A DNA stretch of 64,000 bases, from NCBI GenBank assembly GCA_947095535.1, contig OX352774.1:175272200-175336199 (forward strand). The letters run 5' to 3'. The position numbers and the translations under genes are program-made. Positions within the stretch are counted from its first letter, which is position 1, and each line of letters opens with the position of its first letter. Under the pieces are notes generated by a model, which did no database searches, was not told where the DNA came from, and was given only the letters and a program-made list of their open reading frames with translations. Shown here one piece after another: positions 23,395-35,361 of this stretch. This DNA is from Poecilobothrus nobilitatus. Its lineage: Eukaryota; Arthropoda; Insecta; Diptera; Dolichopodidae.

Positions 23395-24199
23395 GCACAG
23401 TTCCAAAAAAATTTTGAAAAAATGTGCCTATTAGTTTCATTCTGTCCGTCTGTCAGTCTGTTTACAAAACTTCTACACCGTTAAAGATAGAGAAAAAAAT
23501 ATTTTAACCATGGGTAGGTCTCATAAAAAAAAGTAATGTTGTAGAGCAACTTTTTCATGTAGCCCCCTCCATTACGGAGCTAGAGCCCCTCAAACTTTGA
23601 AACAGCCGCATTTTTAAATTCGTGTATCTCATGTTCTACTTAACATTTTTTCACTCTGAAAACATCATTCAACAGGTACTTTTTTTAACTTTTTAAATTA
23701 ATATCAAAATTATACAATTTTTATAAATTTAGTATTTAAATTTACCGTTATGTGAAAACCAAATTTTACATGATTTTTCTACTTTCATAACTCCGGAACG
23801 CTTTTAGATAGAGGCTTGAAATTTTGAGGCAAGAAATAACTTTTAGAATTAGTATAAGTTGTCTTAGAATTTTTTTTTGCACCACCCCCTGTTTAAGAGG
23901 TATTAGGGCTAAAAAATTTAAAATTTGCTATTTTTAGGCATCTGTAACTTAAGCACCTGTACACATTTTTCTTCGGCAAGACATAAAAATTAAAGCTCCA
24001 GTAATATATTTTTACTTATGATAACAGTTTTTCTTAGTTATATAGGGTGCTGGATTTACAACTCCTCAAAATTCCAGAAAAGTCCTATTTTCACATATTT
24101 TCTTATTACAAAAAATTTCGTAAATTTTATTTTTTAAATTTTCAAATTTTTGTGCAAGTCACAATTCTAAACAGTTGGTATTGTCTTTTGGAAATGTGC
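23395..24199 (+). repeat. Family A dispersed repeat, copy with one internal unit
   Basis: It begins GCACAGTTCC at 23395 (inverse end GGAAATGTGC at 24190-24199). The same order as the 3.4-kb copy follows: CTGTCCGTCTGTCAGTC, TTTACAAAACTTCTACACCG, CCCCTCAAACTTTGAAA, ACCGTTATGTGAAAACC, CATAACTCCGGAACGC and CACCTGTACACATTTTTC. Only one approximately 475-bp unit is present (about 23584-24058), against two in the other copy. The flank GCTTTTAAAAACCGTTGG is identical to that of the 3.4-kb copy. Confidence 0.8.
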
Positions 24200-25726
24200 G
24201 CTTTTAAAAACCGTTGGTTTACATTCTACCTTGTTTTAATATTTTTAAATTAATTATGTTTTCTTTAAAGCCATTTGTTATTTTTACAAGTTTAATTGAA
24301 AGTATACTAATTTTAAAAGAGAAAACTTATAAACCTTATTTTTTTTTTAGAAATTTTCCACTCCTTTATGTCCTGTAGAACTTTCACACACTAAACATTC
24401 TTTCTCAATTCAAAACCCTAGAAAAGAAAAAATATTTTGTTAGTTCTTTTTAATGAATTACCATATTTTAGAGCTTCCACATCTATTGTTCTCTTCAATT
24501 TCATTCTAATTTGTGATTTTTTAAATTTTTAAGATTTAATTATATAAGAAAATTATTGCGATGCCGACTGTTTTTGTTTTTTGAGACATAATTTCAACTT
24601 TAAAATTTTAATTTTTTGGTTCGACTTCTTTTATATTAAAATTTCATAATTAAAAAAGAAGATTAAATAATTTTTAAAAGTTAAGTAAAAATAATCCTGT
24701 ACTAATACTTAAGTCAAGCTTGTATAAGCACCCATCAATTAACGTGGCTTTAAAACATAATTCCTGGAATACACAATATTTAATTATTTATAAACATATG
24801 CAAGAGCCCAAAGGTTTTCGTTTAATGCTTTCGAATATACCCTATTAAAAGCTTTTGTCAATAAAAGAAGTATAGTTTGTTTTTGCAGTTCGTCAATTAG
24901 CATTCAATAAGTAAAATTTTAAATGCTTAAATTTCGACTCGATTTTCTATTTAGAGTAGTTGCTGTAATACTAAAATAAGATTACCTTATTAGAAAGCCT
25001 TATTAGAAAGCCTAATTATTATAAGAAAGCCTTATATTAACAAGGCTTATCACACAAATGTAATAAATTTAATAAATGAAATTAAAAAAAAATTACGATT
25101 TGACAGGAAATTCTTGTGAAAAGTTTCAAAATAATGAGAACAAATGAATAAAACTTCTATAAGGTAGAATTAATTCGAATGCAAGGTTAATATAGGCTCA
25201 AAATAAATTAACGATCATTAAATATAATATAATGAAAACATAAATACTTGGAAACTTACATTTAGAATACCACAATAACAATGAAGTTTATATTTTACTG
25301 ATAAAGATGCACAATTAAAAGCAGAATTAGCAAATTTAGCAAAGAATCAAGCTAAATTCGCGTATGTTGAAATAGACTAAGTCAAGGTGTAAGCTCTTAA
25401 CGTTAACAAATAAACACTGAGAGCCAGATTTTACTCGACAATGTTTAACTGTCGTAGTCTGCGTGATTATCTCATATTGCAATTTAATTTATATTTTTGC
25501 AATGCTAGATTCTATTTGCTGTAGTTACGGTTTTTAGATGATATTAGATTAATTAGTGTATTATTTTAGAATCCCTATCATTAATAATAAGTCTTATACA
25601 ATATAGTTAGAACCAGGTAATCAATGATTTAGTTAATCTAATGATTCCCAAAAATTGAAACGTTGCTTAATGACTCAATGTTGGTAATGACCCTAAACTC
25701 CTTATAGGTGTGGAAATAAGAAAAAA
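24200..25726. other. AT-rich noncoding stretch
   Basis: No gene is recognised. A small cluster of TTAGAAAGCCT repeats lies at 24983-25047. Confidence 0.55.
24983..25047 (+). repeat. Short tandem cluster of TTAGAAAGCCT, with an inverse
   Basis: CCTTATTAGAAAGCC repeats at a 13-bp period. A third AGAAAGCCTTA and an inverted AAGGCTTA follow within 40 bp, so both slippage and a small foldback are possible. Confidence 0.7.
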
Positions 25727-26150
25727 ACAAGGCAGAATATAAACTAACGGTTTTTAAAGGCGCACATTTCGAAAAGACAATACAAACTGTTTAGAATATT
25801 GTTACTTTGCAACAAATTTTGAAAATTTTCTTAGAATTTCATATAATAAGAAAAAATGTAAAAAATAAAGAGATACTTTCTTAAATTTTAAGAGAACCCT
25901 AAAAAAAACCGTTTACACTTTAAAATTATAAAGTTGAAGCTTTAATATTTTTACCTTTTATTTTTAAAAAATGTGTACAGGTGCTTAAGTTACAGGTGTT
26001 TAAAAATATCAAATTTGCAATTTATGAGCCCTAATAGCCTTTAAACGGGAGGTGGTGCAAAAAGTTCTCTGAGACAACTTATATTAATTCTAAAAGATCA
26101 TTCTGCTCTTTGAAATCCCTATCTAAAAGCGTTCAGGAGTTAAAAAACAT
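25727..26150 (-). repeat. Family A dispersed repeat, inverted partial copy
   Basis: Read on the minus strand, it has the 3' flank pattern CGGTTTTTAAAGGCGCACATTTC seen inverted at about 25748-25770. It continues with CACCTGTACAC and TAACTTAAGCACC equivalents at about 25970-26000, and with the element words around 26110-26145 that match the ACTCCTGAACGCTTTTAGATAG part. The 5' half is absent. Orientation is opposite to the 23.4-kb copy, so the pair forms a large imperfect inverted repeat. Confidence 0.7.
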
Positions 26151-26276
26151 TTGAAAAACATTTCATAATATTGATATTCTTTTATATTTTTTTAATTATA
26201 AAGCAAGGTTAAGGTCAGATCTTTTAGTTCAAATATGTTTTGCTTTACACTTCATTAAATTACTGCTGGTTTTTAG

Positions 26277-26403
26277 AAAGACGACAAAGCGTGAAAAGAG
26301 AAAACCAGGGAGAGAGAGTACAAACAATTTTAAGAAAAACGAGGAAGTGTGCAACTTGGAAGGAAATGTCATCAAAAGGCAAAAATACAGAATTATAGAA
26401 TAA
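26277..26403 (+). other. Exon-like open segment of low confidence
   Basis: It follows GCTGGTTTTTAG (AG at 26275-26276). One frame stays open to TAA at 26401-26403, with a charged peptide that includes KREKRKPGRESTNNFKKNEE. The segment is purine-rich and less AT-biased than its flanks. No domain is recognised and no upstream partner exon is evident. It could be a last exon, part of an old repeat, or chance. Confidence 0.15.
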
Positions 26404-28850
26404 TTGAAGTTTCCTAAAGGAATTTTAGAAGTCTTAGCAATTCAAGATAAAGTATCACATTAAAAAAAAATGTTGACTTTAATCAACATTGTTTTTAATT
26501 TTCACATTTCATATTTAAAATTATAATGTAAATGTATGTGTCAACAACTGATATACTAAATATTATTATCCTCTTGAAATTGTTTTTAAATCGAATTTTG
26601 CTTAAATAAATACACGATTAAAATTTCTTTTTTTTTTCTCTATAAAAACAATTAACTTTCATAACATATTACATTTTTATCTTCACTTCTCCTTACCTCT
26701 CTGTTTTTCTACGTCTTAATTTTATTTAATAATGTTCTTAATTCGATTTTTCAAATTTGAAATAAAAAAAAAAAAATTTAAATTATTCAAAAGGAAAATA
26801 AATCCCAAAGGAATTGTATAACTTTCTTTACCTTTAAAAAGTCACCCAACCCTCCCATCAAAAACTTACTTTTCCTATCCATTTATCAGTCAATTCTTTG
26901 TTTTTAAATTTACTTTGATATCATTGTAAGTATTTACAAATACTTCTACATACATATAAACATGTAAATTACGAAAAAAAATATTGTATAATCATTTTAA
27001 AAAGAAATAAAACAAGACAACCGGAAGAAGCTAAAACCAAAAACAGAAGTTACAAGCTTCATAGATCTTTTGCAAAATACTGACAATTTCAAATTATTGA
27101 AATCACGAAACACTATATGTACATACAGTTATTATGGTATTATATTAGAGGGAGATAGAAAAAATAAACATACTTATATTAAAGTACCGTAAATTTTTAA
27201 AGAAGAAGGGGAGAATCACATTTTGAAAACAAGACAGACTTCAAATCACAGTTAAAAAAAAAAAAAAAACTTTGATCAAGTCACATTGCAATTCACTATA
27301 ACCCTATATTTTATATATTATGATGAGAAATGAAAGAATTGATGATTATTGGGTGATGATGAAATGTGGCATAATAAATATTCCACCCACGGGATTTGTG
27401 ATTTAATTTCTTTCGTTCAGAATCAGAAGAAAAAAATCAGTGAGCTAGAATTATAACTTCTGTTTTATTGAAAAAAAAAAGAAAAAAAAAACTGTTGATG
27501 TGACAGATTCATTCGTAAATTTCTTATCTTATTTAATTTTATATATAAATGTTTATATAGGTACTTTAATACTTATTACAGTTACGGTAATTAAAAATCA
27601 GATGAATCTATTTTTTTTTTTTATTGATAAAGTGTGACTCTCGGTTCGTACTGTACCTTCGAAACATAAGAGAGCCTATTCAACAAGAGTTAGTGTTAAG
27701 TTTCTTAAAATTATGGCCCGATGATACCACTCTGATGGAAGAAGTCAGAGAGTTCACTTAAATTGTTGGAAAAAGAAACTACCGGGATAGTTGCGCCTTT
27801 TCCTTGACACTCTGGGACAGATGCAAAGAAGATGATTTATGCGCAAATCAAACGAATTAGATAAGTACACAAATAATGTCTCAATTATATTAAGAGAGTA
27901 TAAAAATATTTAAAAAATTAAAAAAATAAGTCTTCTTTTTTTATCTGAAAATATAGGCTTTAACAGATATTTACTTACAAATTTCTATTTTTGTCAAATT
28001 CTCAAATTTTTAACTGTAAATATTTTTGGTTTAATAGAAAAAAAATGATGAAAAACCTAATTAAATTTTGATATAAAGCATAAATTTAAGTCTTCTTCAC
28101 ACTATACATCAGACATTGACAGCTTGTAGTCTATCAGTAGTATAAAAACCATTTGTGATCGGCTTTAAAAAGTTTGATTCATACTATGGCATTAGATCAC
28201 AAACACCACACACTGCCATATATGACAACTAGTTTCTGAGAATGTTTGCCCGAAGACAGAATGCCCATTATGAATGGTATAAATCATTATTACATCGCGT
28301 ATACATATTTATATTTATATTTTTAAGATTTAAGATATTGTTGATGATGGATGGTTATCACATGCCTGGTTATCCATAGCGTTAAGAGAGCTTTAAAACC
28401 CTTAAAATTCTACATTTTAATCATCTAACCAAAATTATTGATTAAACTTATGGATTAAATGGATTGAATAACTTAAAATTTATTGAGACTCCGAGCTCAA
28501 ACATTTTTTAATTATTTTTTTTTCCCCTTGTCACCCCTTCGAAGGAGCATAGGGCATCCACTAAGTCATTTATTATTCATATATTTGACTTAAGTTTCAG
28601 TTTCTGAAATCATTAATTTCACTAAGCGTTAATTACTCGGCTGTAGTTATTGTACAAGACTACAGAGACATTTACTTTATTTCTACGCCATCTATTATGT
28701 TATACAAGAATTATGGTTTATTATTATATTATTATATATTACAATATGATATTAATTATAATTTATAAGACATATACTTATTTTTAATTTAATTATATTC
28801 TACTAATTATCTATATATTATAACTAAAATCTATATTATTTTTTATTAAT
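26404..28850. other. AT-rich noncoding stretch with two poly(T)-bordered islands
   Basis: No gene is recognised. 27610-27855 is less AT-rich and begins with a T-run; on the minus strand it would be a poly(A)-tailed segment. 28505-28560 (containing CCCCTTCGAAGGAGCATAGG) has the same property. Both may be retroposed repeat ends, but neither has a recognised relative here. An inverted pair TTTGTGATC / GATCACAAA lies at 28152-28203. Confidence 0.5.
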
Positions 28851-28856
28851 CTATAT

Positions 28857-28931
28857 GACCCAGCTGGAGTTTGAACCCGAAACCTTTCGTATGAAAGGCG
28901 AGTGTCTTAACAACTACACCATTGACTTGGT
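28857..28931 (-). tRNA. tRNA-like sequence (degenerate tRNA or SINE head)
   Basis: On the minus strand it reads AATGGTGTAGTTGTTAAGAC (A-box-like), then CCTTTCATACGAAAGG, which can form an anticodon-like hairpin, then CGGGTTCAAACTCC (B-box-like with one extra base). The expected 7-bp acceptor stem does not form: the 3' side CTGGGTC has no partner upstream of TGGTG. This is therefore not an intact tRNA gene but a tRNA pseudogene or the head of a tRNA-derived SINE. The 62-codon open frame on the plus strand across it is incidental. Confidence 0.45.
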
Positions 28932-31256
28932 TTTTAGCTACTTAGAAACCTTTTGTAAATCAGGGTTAGCTGCAAAAGAAAGAAAAAAAAATTATATCTA
29001 TAACAAGACTCAGTTAAATGTCACTAAATCTGTCACTTTTTGAATTTAATGTTTGTATTTTTTTTTAACGAAAATAAATAATAAAAAAAATAATGGGTTA
29101 TTATTTTTAAGACCATTACTGTACCAAATAAAACATTATACACCACATTAAAACGAGTTAAATTTTATGACATTTCAAGGAAAATAAAAAGAAAAACAAA
29201 ATAAGAAAATAATGTTTTAGAAGAGGGTGATTAGAACAACTGATATCATGGGTATTTCCCAGTCTAAAAAATCACTACGTTTTGTATACTATATTAGGGC
29301 AGGAAAAAAAACAGAAGGTAATATTAGAAAAGATAGAAAAATTCAAATACTGAGAGATGTTATATAATATTAGTGTATATGATTCTATTTTGAAAATGTA
29401 AATTAAAAGGGTGGATGATAACTGTGTTAAATGTGGTATATAGTGTAGTATAGTGGGTAGTTTGGTAGTTACGATTGGATTTGATGAAGTAATAATTGTT
29501 TATGCAAATGTTTACGTTTTTGATGTCTATATTGTTTTCAAGTCATTTTTTTTTTCCTTATTTTATTTGATTTTGATAACAAGGGGTTACCCAAAGTAAT
29601 GTAATTTTCTTAAATAAGGTTAAAAAAAAATTTTGGAAATGTTTTTAAATTAAATATGAAAATTTTGGACTTAATATTTACAAACTTTTTATTTTATTTT
29701 TATTATATATATATATATGTAATGAACTTTTAAAGTGATAGTGAATTATAATAGAAATTTTATAGATATTTTTTTTTAATTAAATTCTTTTAAAAATTAA
29801 ATATACATACATTTTAATTGTAAAGTAAGACCAGTGAAAGAAATATTTTATACTCGTATTGTAGTAGTACAATTCCTTTCTTTAAAATTTTGTTACATGC
29901 CTAAATAGTAACTGATTGTCTAGTAAATGTAATTTAGTCAATTTTGTTTTAGTTAAAAAAAAAAGTTTGAACACGTAATTTCGATTCTAAATTAAAAGAA
30001 AAAATTCCTCTTTTAATTATATTTTTTATTACATGCACAAACATTAATATCACAGTAATATGGCATAACTTCTACAGCCATAAGTTCCTTGAAAGTGGTG
30101 CTGAAGTTATAAGCGAACAAACAAACCAAAAAACTTTCTTCTTTATATAAGAGATGATATGTACATGCCAGATTCGGAATTAGGAAGGATTTCATAGATG
30201 GTTACAAAAACAATTTGAGCCCATTTTCCGGAATTTGTAATATAACTGCTTGATTCGGTAGCATAAGCTTAGATCACTTATTTCATCTCTTAAAGAGGAA
30301 ATTATCGAAGAATGAGGACAAAAAAAAAAATTAGTATCTACTTAACGTACTTAAAAATCCATTCTTTGGTTATAAATATTATAGTTATAATGTTCAAAGA
30401 CGTCGTCTATTGATTTATACATACAATAGAGGTCGTCTATTGATGTAATGGCAAGATTCGAAAATATGGTAAAAGACTTCAATGAAAAAAAGTAATAATT
30501 TCAAATATATCTTATTTTAAATTTAGAAAAAAGACGTCTGCCGAATATCCTATATTGAAACAGAGGTTTTAATTAAAAATTTTCGCAAAAGGATACTAAG
30601 GAATAGGATAGGAAGGATAGGATAAGCAAAGGATATAAAAGGAATACTTGATTTTCAGAATGAATTTATTAAATAAATAGTACATAGTTAATATAAATTT
30701 CAATATGCGTTTTATTTAAGTGATAAAATAAATAAAAAAAAATTTTAAAAAACTTTCTTTTTCAGCATGAACTAAAAAGTAAAAAATAAAAAATAAATTT
30801 ATTATATCTAAATGGAGCCCAAACAGAGTTTCAATTTACACCTGAAACATCCTGCCAGTTTAGAGCTTAGACTGATATTCATGAAAAGAAAGTTTACAAA
30901 TACATATTCCTTAAATGGAGGCAATCCTAACTATGCAACCAACTATTTTTTTGTTGTTTTGTATTTAACTTGAAAAATCAAATCCAATATCTAATTCTAA
31001 ATAATAAAAATTAAACCAGTTTCAATTTGTTATCAATAGAATAAAATTCCTTTAAATGTAACAATTGAATTTACTATTTATTACATTTTTGAGTTTTTAA
31101 ACTAATAGTTGTTTTTAGAATGAAAAGAGCACGTGCCTTTTAATAAAACTTTTAATATTTAATAATAAGAGTTTCGAGTCGACTGTATTTCCTTTTTTTT
31201 TGCATTTGACTTTATTTTTGGACAATTCTTATTGGAAATAAGATAGAATGGTTAAT
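28932..31256. other. AT-rich noncoding stretch
   Basis: No gene is recognised. It contains a direct repeat GTCGTCTATTGAT (30402-30414 and 30432-30444) and a purine-rich AGGATAGGA block at about 30591-30641. Confidence 0.55.
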
Positions 31257-31293
31257 TCGACTTTATTTCCATTGTTTTTGGTAATAAAGTCGA
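31257..31293. repeat. Hairpin TCGACTTTATTTCC / GGTAATAAAGTCGA
   Basis: Arms at 31257-31270 and 31280-31293 pair with one T-T mismatch and a 9-nt loop. The CGACTTTATT core also occurs at 2057 and, inverted, at about 273-282. This suggests a small foldback family. Confidence 0.6.
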
Positions 31294-31606
31294 TGCGATT
31301 CAACTTTAACTATGTTCCTCCAATGAAGGTGCTCTAATCATTTTGCAATCCAGTTGTTTAATACCATACAAATATATAATAAAAGTTTTTTTATTCCAAT
31401 TTTCTTACGAGATAAAAAAGTCTTTTTCGTTATTTTTCAAAATTTTATAAAACAGAAAAAAAAAGAAAACCGACATAAATCTTACTTTTTTTTTGCAATG
31501 GTTCCTTACCTATTGCTGGTAAATGTTATATTTAAATTTATATGAAGTTGAATTGGTAATGATTCATTACAAAGATGAAATCTAAAGATTTTCAAAAATT
31601 TTTATC

Positions 31607-32187
31607 AAAAATTTGGGCTCTACTATGGTAAATGTTGTACAATAAAAATAACCAAAAAAATTACAAAACAGAACAATTTTTTTTTTTATAAATGCTTATA
31701 TCTTCTAAACTCTACGATATATAGGCACAACATATGTATTTACGAATTATAGAAATAGACCTTTCCAACAGTGTATAAATATCGGGCGGGGTTTTTGGTA
31801 AAATCATGAGATATTTGGTTTTTAAAGAAAAATAAAAAAGATTGTTTTTTTTTTTTTTTAAATTTTCAACTTTGAACTACAATATCTCCAGAACGGCAGC
31901 ACCTTTCGTCACCAAATAACTGTTAAAATATTTTTCAGATTATTATCTTATAAGATATAAAAAAAACCGATTATATATATATCTTACAGATTATCAGATA
32001 TAACGGTTTTTACATAAAAGCACTAAAACAACAAGGATGCTTTCAAATGTTCTTTTTGTCCTTAAAGAATAAAATACGCCATTAAGGATATATATTTTTG
32101 GAAAGGTGGTAACACCAAATATATTTCAGATATAGTCATTTGGTCCTACGCAGGTACAACATTTACCATAGTATCCCCAAAATTTGT
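31607..32187. mobile_element. Candidate MITE of about 580 bp with perfect 20-bp inverted repeats
   Basis: TACTATGGTAAATGTTGTAC at 31621-31640 is exactly inverted at 32154-32173. Similarity continues outward imperfectly (CAAAAATTTGGG on the left, inverse CAAATTTTGGGG on the right), so the ends are about 33 bp in total. The interior is AT-rich with no transposase frame, consistent with a non-autonomous element. The exact termini and target duplication cannot be fixed by eye. Confidence 0.7.
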
Positions 32188-34879
32188 ACTGTTCGTCACT
32201 TTATTACTTTAACTTTTAAATAATTATTTTGGTTAAATATCATTTTAGCATTTAGCAAATTTTAGCATAAATATCAAAAAATATCTGCTGTTACTGTCTT
32301 CTCGAAGAAAAAGTAAAATTCCAATATTTCGTAGACAGACCAAATTCAACAATAATACAATAATCTTAATATTAAAAAATAATATTGAAGTTCATGTACA
32401 ATAAAGGTTCATAATTTGTAAAATACACAATACATATATACATATATATATATATATACATATTAATACAAATATACAAATACATTATTTAAAACTGTTA
32501 TATTATATTACAATGCAATTAAAAAGCCGCGAATAAGTCTCAGTATTCACTTATTTTACACAACAAAACAACAAAAATAAAAAACTCAAGAGTCCGGAAA
32601 AATATTTCGAATAGAAGTCTGGTGGTTTGTAACAAAAACAAAAAAATAGAATATAAAACAAAATATAATAATAAAAATAAAAAAAAACACTGAACGTTTC
32701 CCAAAGTTATAAAAAAAAAAAAAAATTAAATAAATAAACTTAGGTACTAACAAACAAAACAAAAATCAACAATATTTTAAAGAAAAGAAACTCTACAACT
32801 CTCTTAACCTACGCTCGAATGCTTCAAATAAGGATTCTGTTTTTAATCTTTATTTTTTTTTTTTTTTGGGTTTTGGTATAATTTTGCTATAATTTTTCAC
32901 CTTCCAGCAACTTGAAGGAAATATATTTTTTTCTTTTTTTTTTAATATGAAAGAAAATTCATTTCAATATGGTGATTGTATACAACAAAAAAAAAAAAAA
33001 AAAACAAAACCAAAAAAATGTTACACAAAGAAAAAAAAATATTGACGTCAGATGGGAAAAAGTGATTTTATTTTATTTTTAATTTTTACTAAATTATAAT
33101 TTTCATCATTCACCGTTTTTATTATAAAAAAAGAAAATAACAAAAAAAAAAACAATTCTAGGTTTTTAATTCCAAAAGGTTACCACTGCATAAAACCTGA
33201 AATTTTGATGAAAATCGCATCATCATTAACAAAAAAACATAAACAACAATAATTATAACACAGAAAATACTGAAAATAAAATGTTAAAAAAATATAAAAA
33301 CAAAACAAATAATAAAAAAAAAAGGAAAAACAAAAAAGAAAACCGTAACTTCATTTCCAAGAGGTTTTTCACTATTTTTTTTTTTTTTTCATTCCAATTT
33401 TTCATTATAAATTTGAATTATCTAAGGTATTCAGTGAGTTTTTCTTTCTTTCTTTCAGGTCAGTTTCATCTTCTTGAATGAATATTCATTTTTGTAATTC
33501 AGGTCTAGGTTTTTCCTTTTTTTTGTCTCTATACTTTTCTTTTTCAATTTTATCTGTTTGTTTTGTTTTTTCATCTCTGTTTTTTTTTTTTTTTTTTTTT
33601 AAATTTTGAAGAAAATATTAAAGAAAAGTTAAAATTTTTTTAACTATACATACTTGTGTTTAAAAAATAAAAGGTTATGGTTGCAGATTGTAAAATATAT
33701 ATATTCAAATATACAAACCAAATTACAGGAAAATAAAAACAAAAAAAAAAACAAAAAATTAGAATAATTTCTATTCTGTCATAGAAAAATTGTATGAAAC
33801 GAATGAAATATCATGAAGTGCTTAATGAAATGTAAACCCAACCAAATAACGTCTTGTTCTTTTGTAATTTAATGCATCTTATAAAATATTCTTTTAAGTT
33901 TATATTTAATTTTTCTATGAATTTCCTTATAGTGTCTTTTTTTTAATCTGTTCGTGTATATGTACTTACAATTTGAAAAACTAAATAAAAAGAGGATCAG
34001 TTTTTTTTTTTTTTTGGCTAATTTTAAACTTTGCAAGAGTTGCAAGAATGTTTTAAGATTAAGTTTTATGGAAGAAATTTAAAATGAAAATTTGTTTTTT
34101 TTTTTCTGCTCTTTATAAAAATTCAATACAATAAATTGTAACTAACCAATTAAAAGACATGGCAACATTAAACATATATGCTTTTGCACCGCCATTCATA
34201 AATTATTTTAAAAATAAATAAGAATTTAAAGATTAAAATTGTAAAACAAATTTTATGGTTTGAAAAAAGTATCATTGTTAAGCTAATAAAAATATAAAAA
34301 GAAAAAAAAAGAATCACATCCTGCAAAACATTTTTTAGCAATTATTTTTTAAAGGAAACAATGAATAGATAATTAAAATTCAAGTAATTCCAAATGATAC
34401 ATGTTTATTTTTTCACAGAATTTTCCATCAAACTTTAAAATACAATGAATAGAGGTTTTTTTGTACAACACAAATATTTAAGCAAATAATTATATAGATA
34501 AAATGTTATCATTAATACATTATTTAGAGTTCATCGCCAAATCAAGCAAACTGGGAGGAAATTTTAAATAATATATGAAATATTATGTGAAATCTAAAGT
34601 TTCCTTTCAATGTTTAAAGTTTCTTTGGAACAAAATAAAATCAAGAGACGAAAACTTTATATTTTAAAAATATTGCAAAAAATTATAAAAATATAACTTC
34701 ATTTTTTAGATCTTAAATAATACATGTTTTAAAAACAAAAAGATAGCGGTGGTTTGCAGGTGTAACTTTGCAGTACAAATAGAGTCAAATGGCCGTATTT
34801 GAGTTTTAAAAGATGCAAATTTATACACTCTCTCTCTCCCTCTAAAGCTAAAATAAAACAAATGATTGGTGTTATTATG
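32188..34879. other. AT-rich noncoding stretch
   Basis: No gene is recognised. It contains (AT)n at about 32442-32458, a perfect TGACGTCA at 33043-33050 and a 21-base T-run at 33580-33600. Confidence 0.6.
33043..33050. promoter_or_regulatory. TGACGTCA (CRE-type palindrome)
   Basis: A perfect CRE octamer, the consensus bound by CREB/ATF bZIP dimers. A second lies at 40709-40716. At this composition fewer than one is expected per window. There is no evidence that either is used. Confidence 0.25.
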
Positions 34880-35150
34880 GATCATTGTCTTATCGTAGAC
34901 TTGCTAGAAATTTTGGTATTCATGTGGATCTTAACTGTAGATTTTGTAAAGGAATTGGCTCTATAAAAAGCCTAGATCACATTCTCTGCATAGCTCTCAG
35001 TCTTTTAAAAGAACGTTTAAAAAAATTTCGATAATTTCGATTACCAAGATTTAGATGAGTTCATGATGTTTACATAAATATGGATCTCAAAAGATTTCAA
35101 AGCTTCTCCGTCAAAGTGATATCATCGTGGCATAAATCTAAGGAAATTTA
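34880..35150 (+). mobile_element. Non-LTR retrotransposon fossil: C-terminal zinc-knuckle region
   Basis: One frame reads SYRRLARNFGIHVDLNCRFC and then DHILC, giving CxxC, H and C in the spacing seen at the C-terminus of several fly non-LTR ORF2 proteins after the reverse transcriptase. The frame stops at about 35034. A shifted frame continues with NMDLKRFQSFSVKVISSWHK (about 35079-35138). No upstream reverse transcriptase is attached, so this is a 5'-truncated end fragment. Confidence 0.5.
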
Positions 35151-35361
35151 ACAACAATCAATTCCAGATTCTTCAACGATTTAAAAGAGTACTATAGGGA
35201 CCTAGATTGTAGTAATTACAGACACATTAGCTCAGCCTTCGTCAATAAAAAATAAAAATAAGTGAATAGTTATTAAAAAATTAAATAATTTCTATATAGT
35301 ATGTATTATATTTGACTAAAAAATTAACCACACTCAAAAACATACATTATTACATAAATAC

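Noticed and set aside
27610..27855. Possible poly(A)-tailed retroposon on the minus strand
   Set aside because: There is a T-run and less biased sequence, but no second copy, no pol III boxes and no target duplication were found, so it is only noted in the block description.
28505..28560. GC-richer island with CCCCTTCGAAGGAGCATAGG next to a T-run
   Set aside because: Too short and without a relative in the window to call a specific element.
28855..29043. 62-codon open frame on the plus strand
   Set aside because: It runs antisense through the tRNA-like sequence and a poly(A) region and has no domain.
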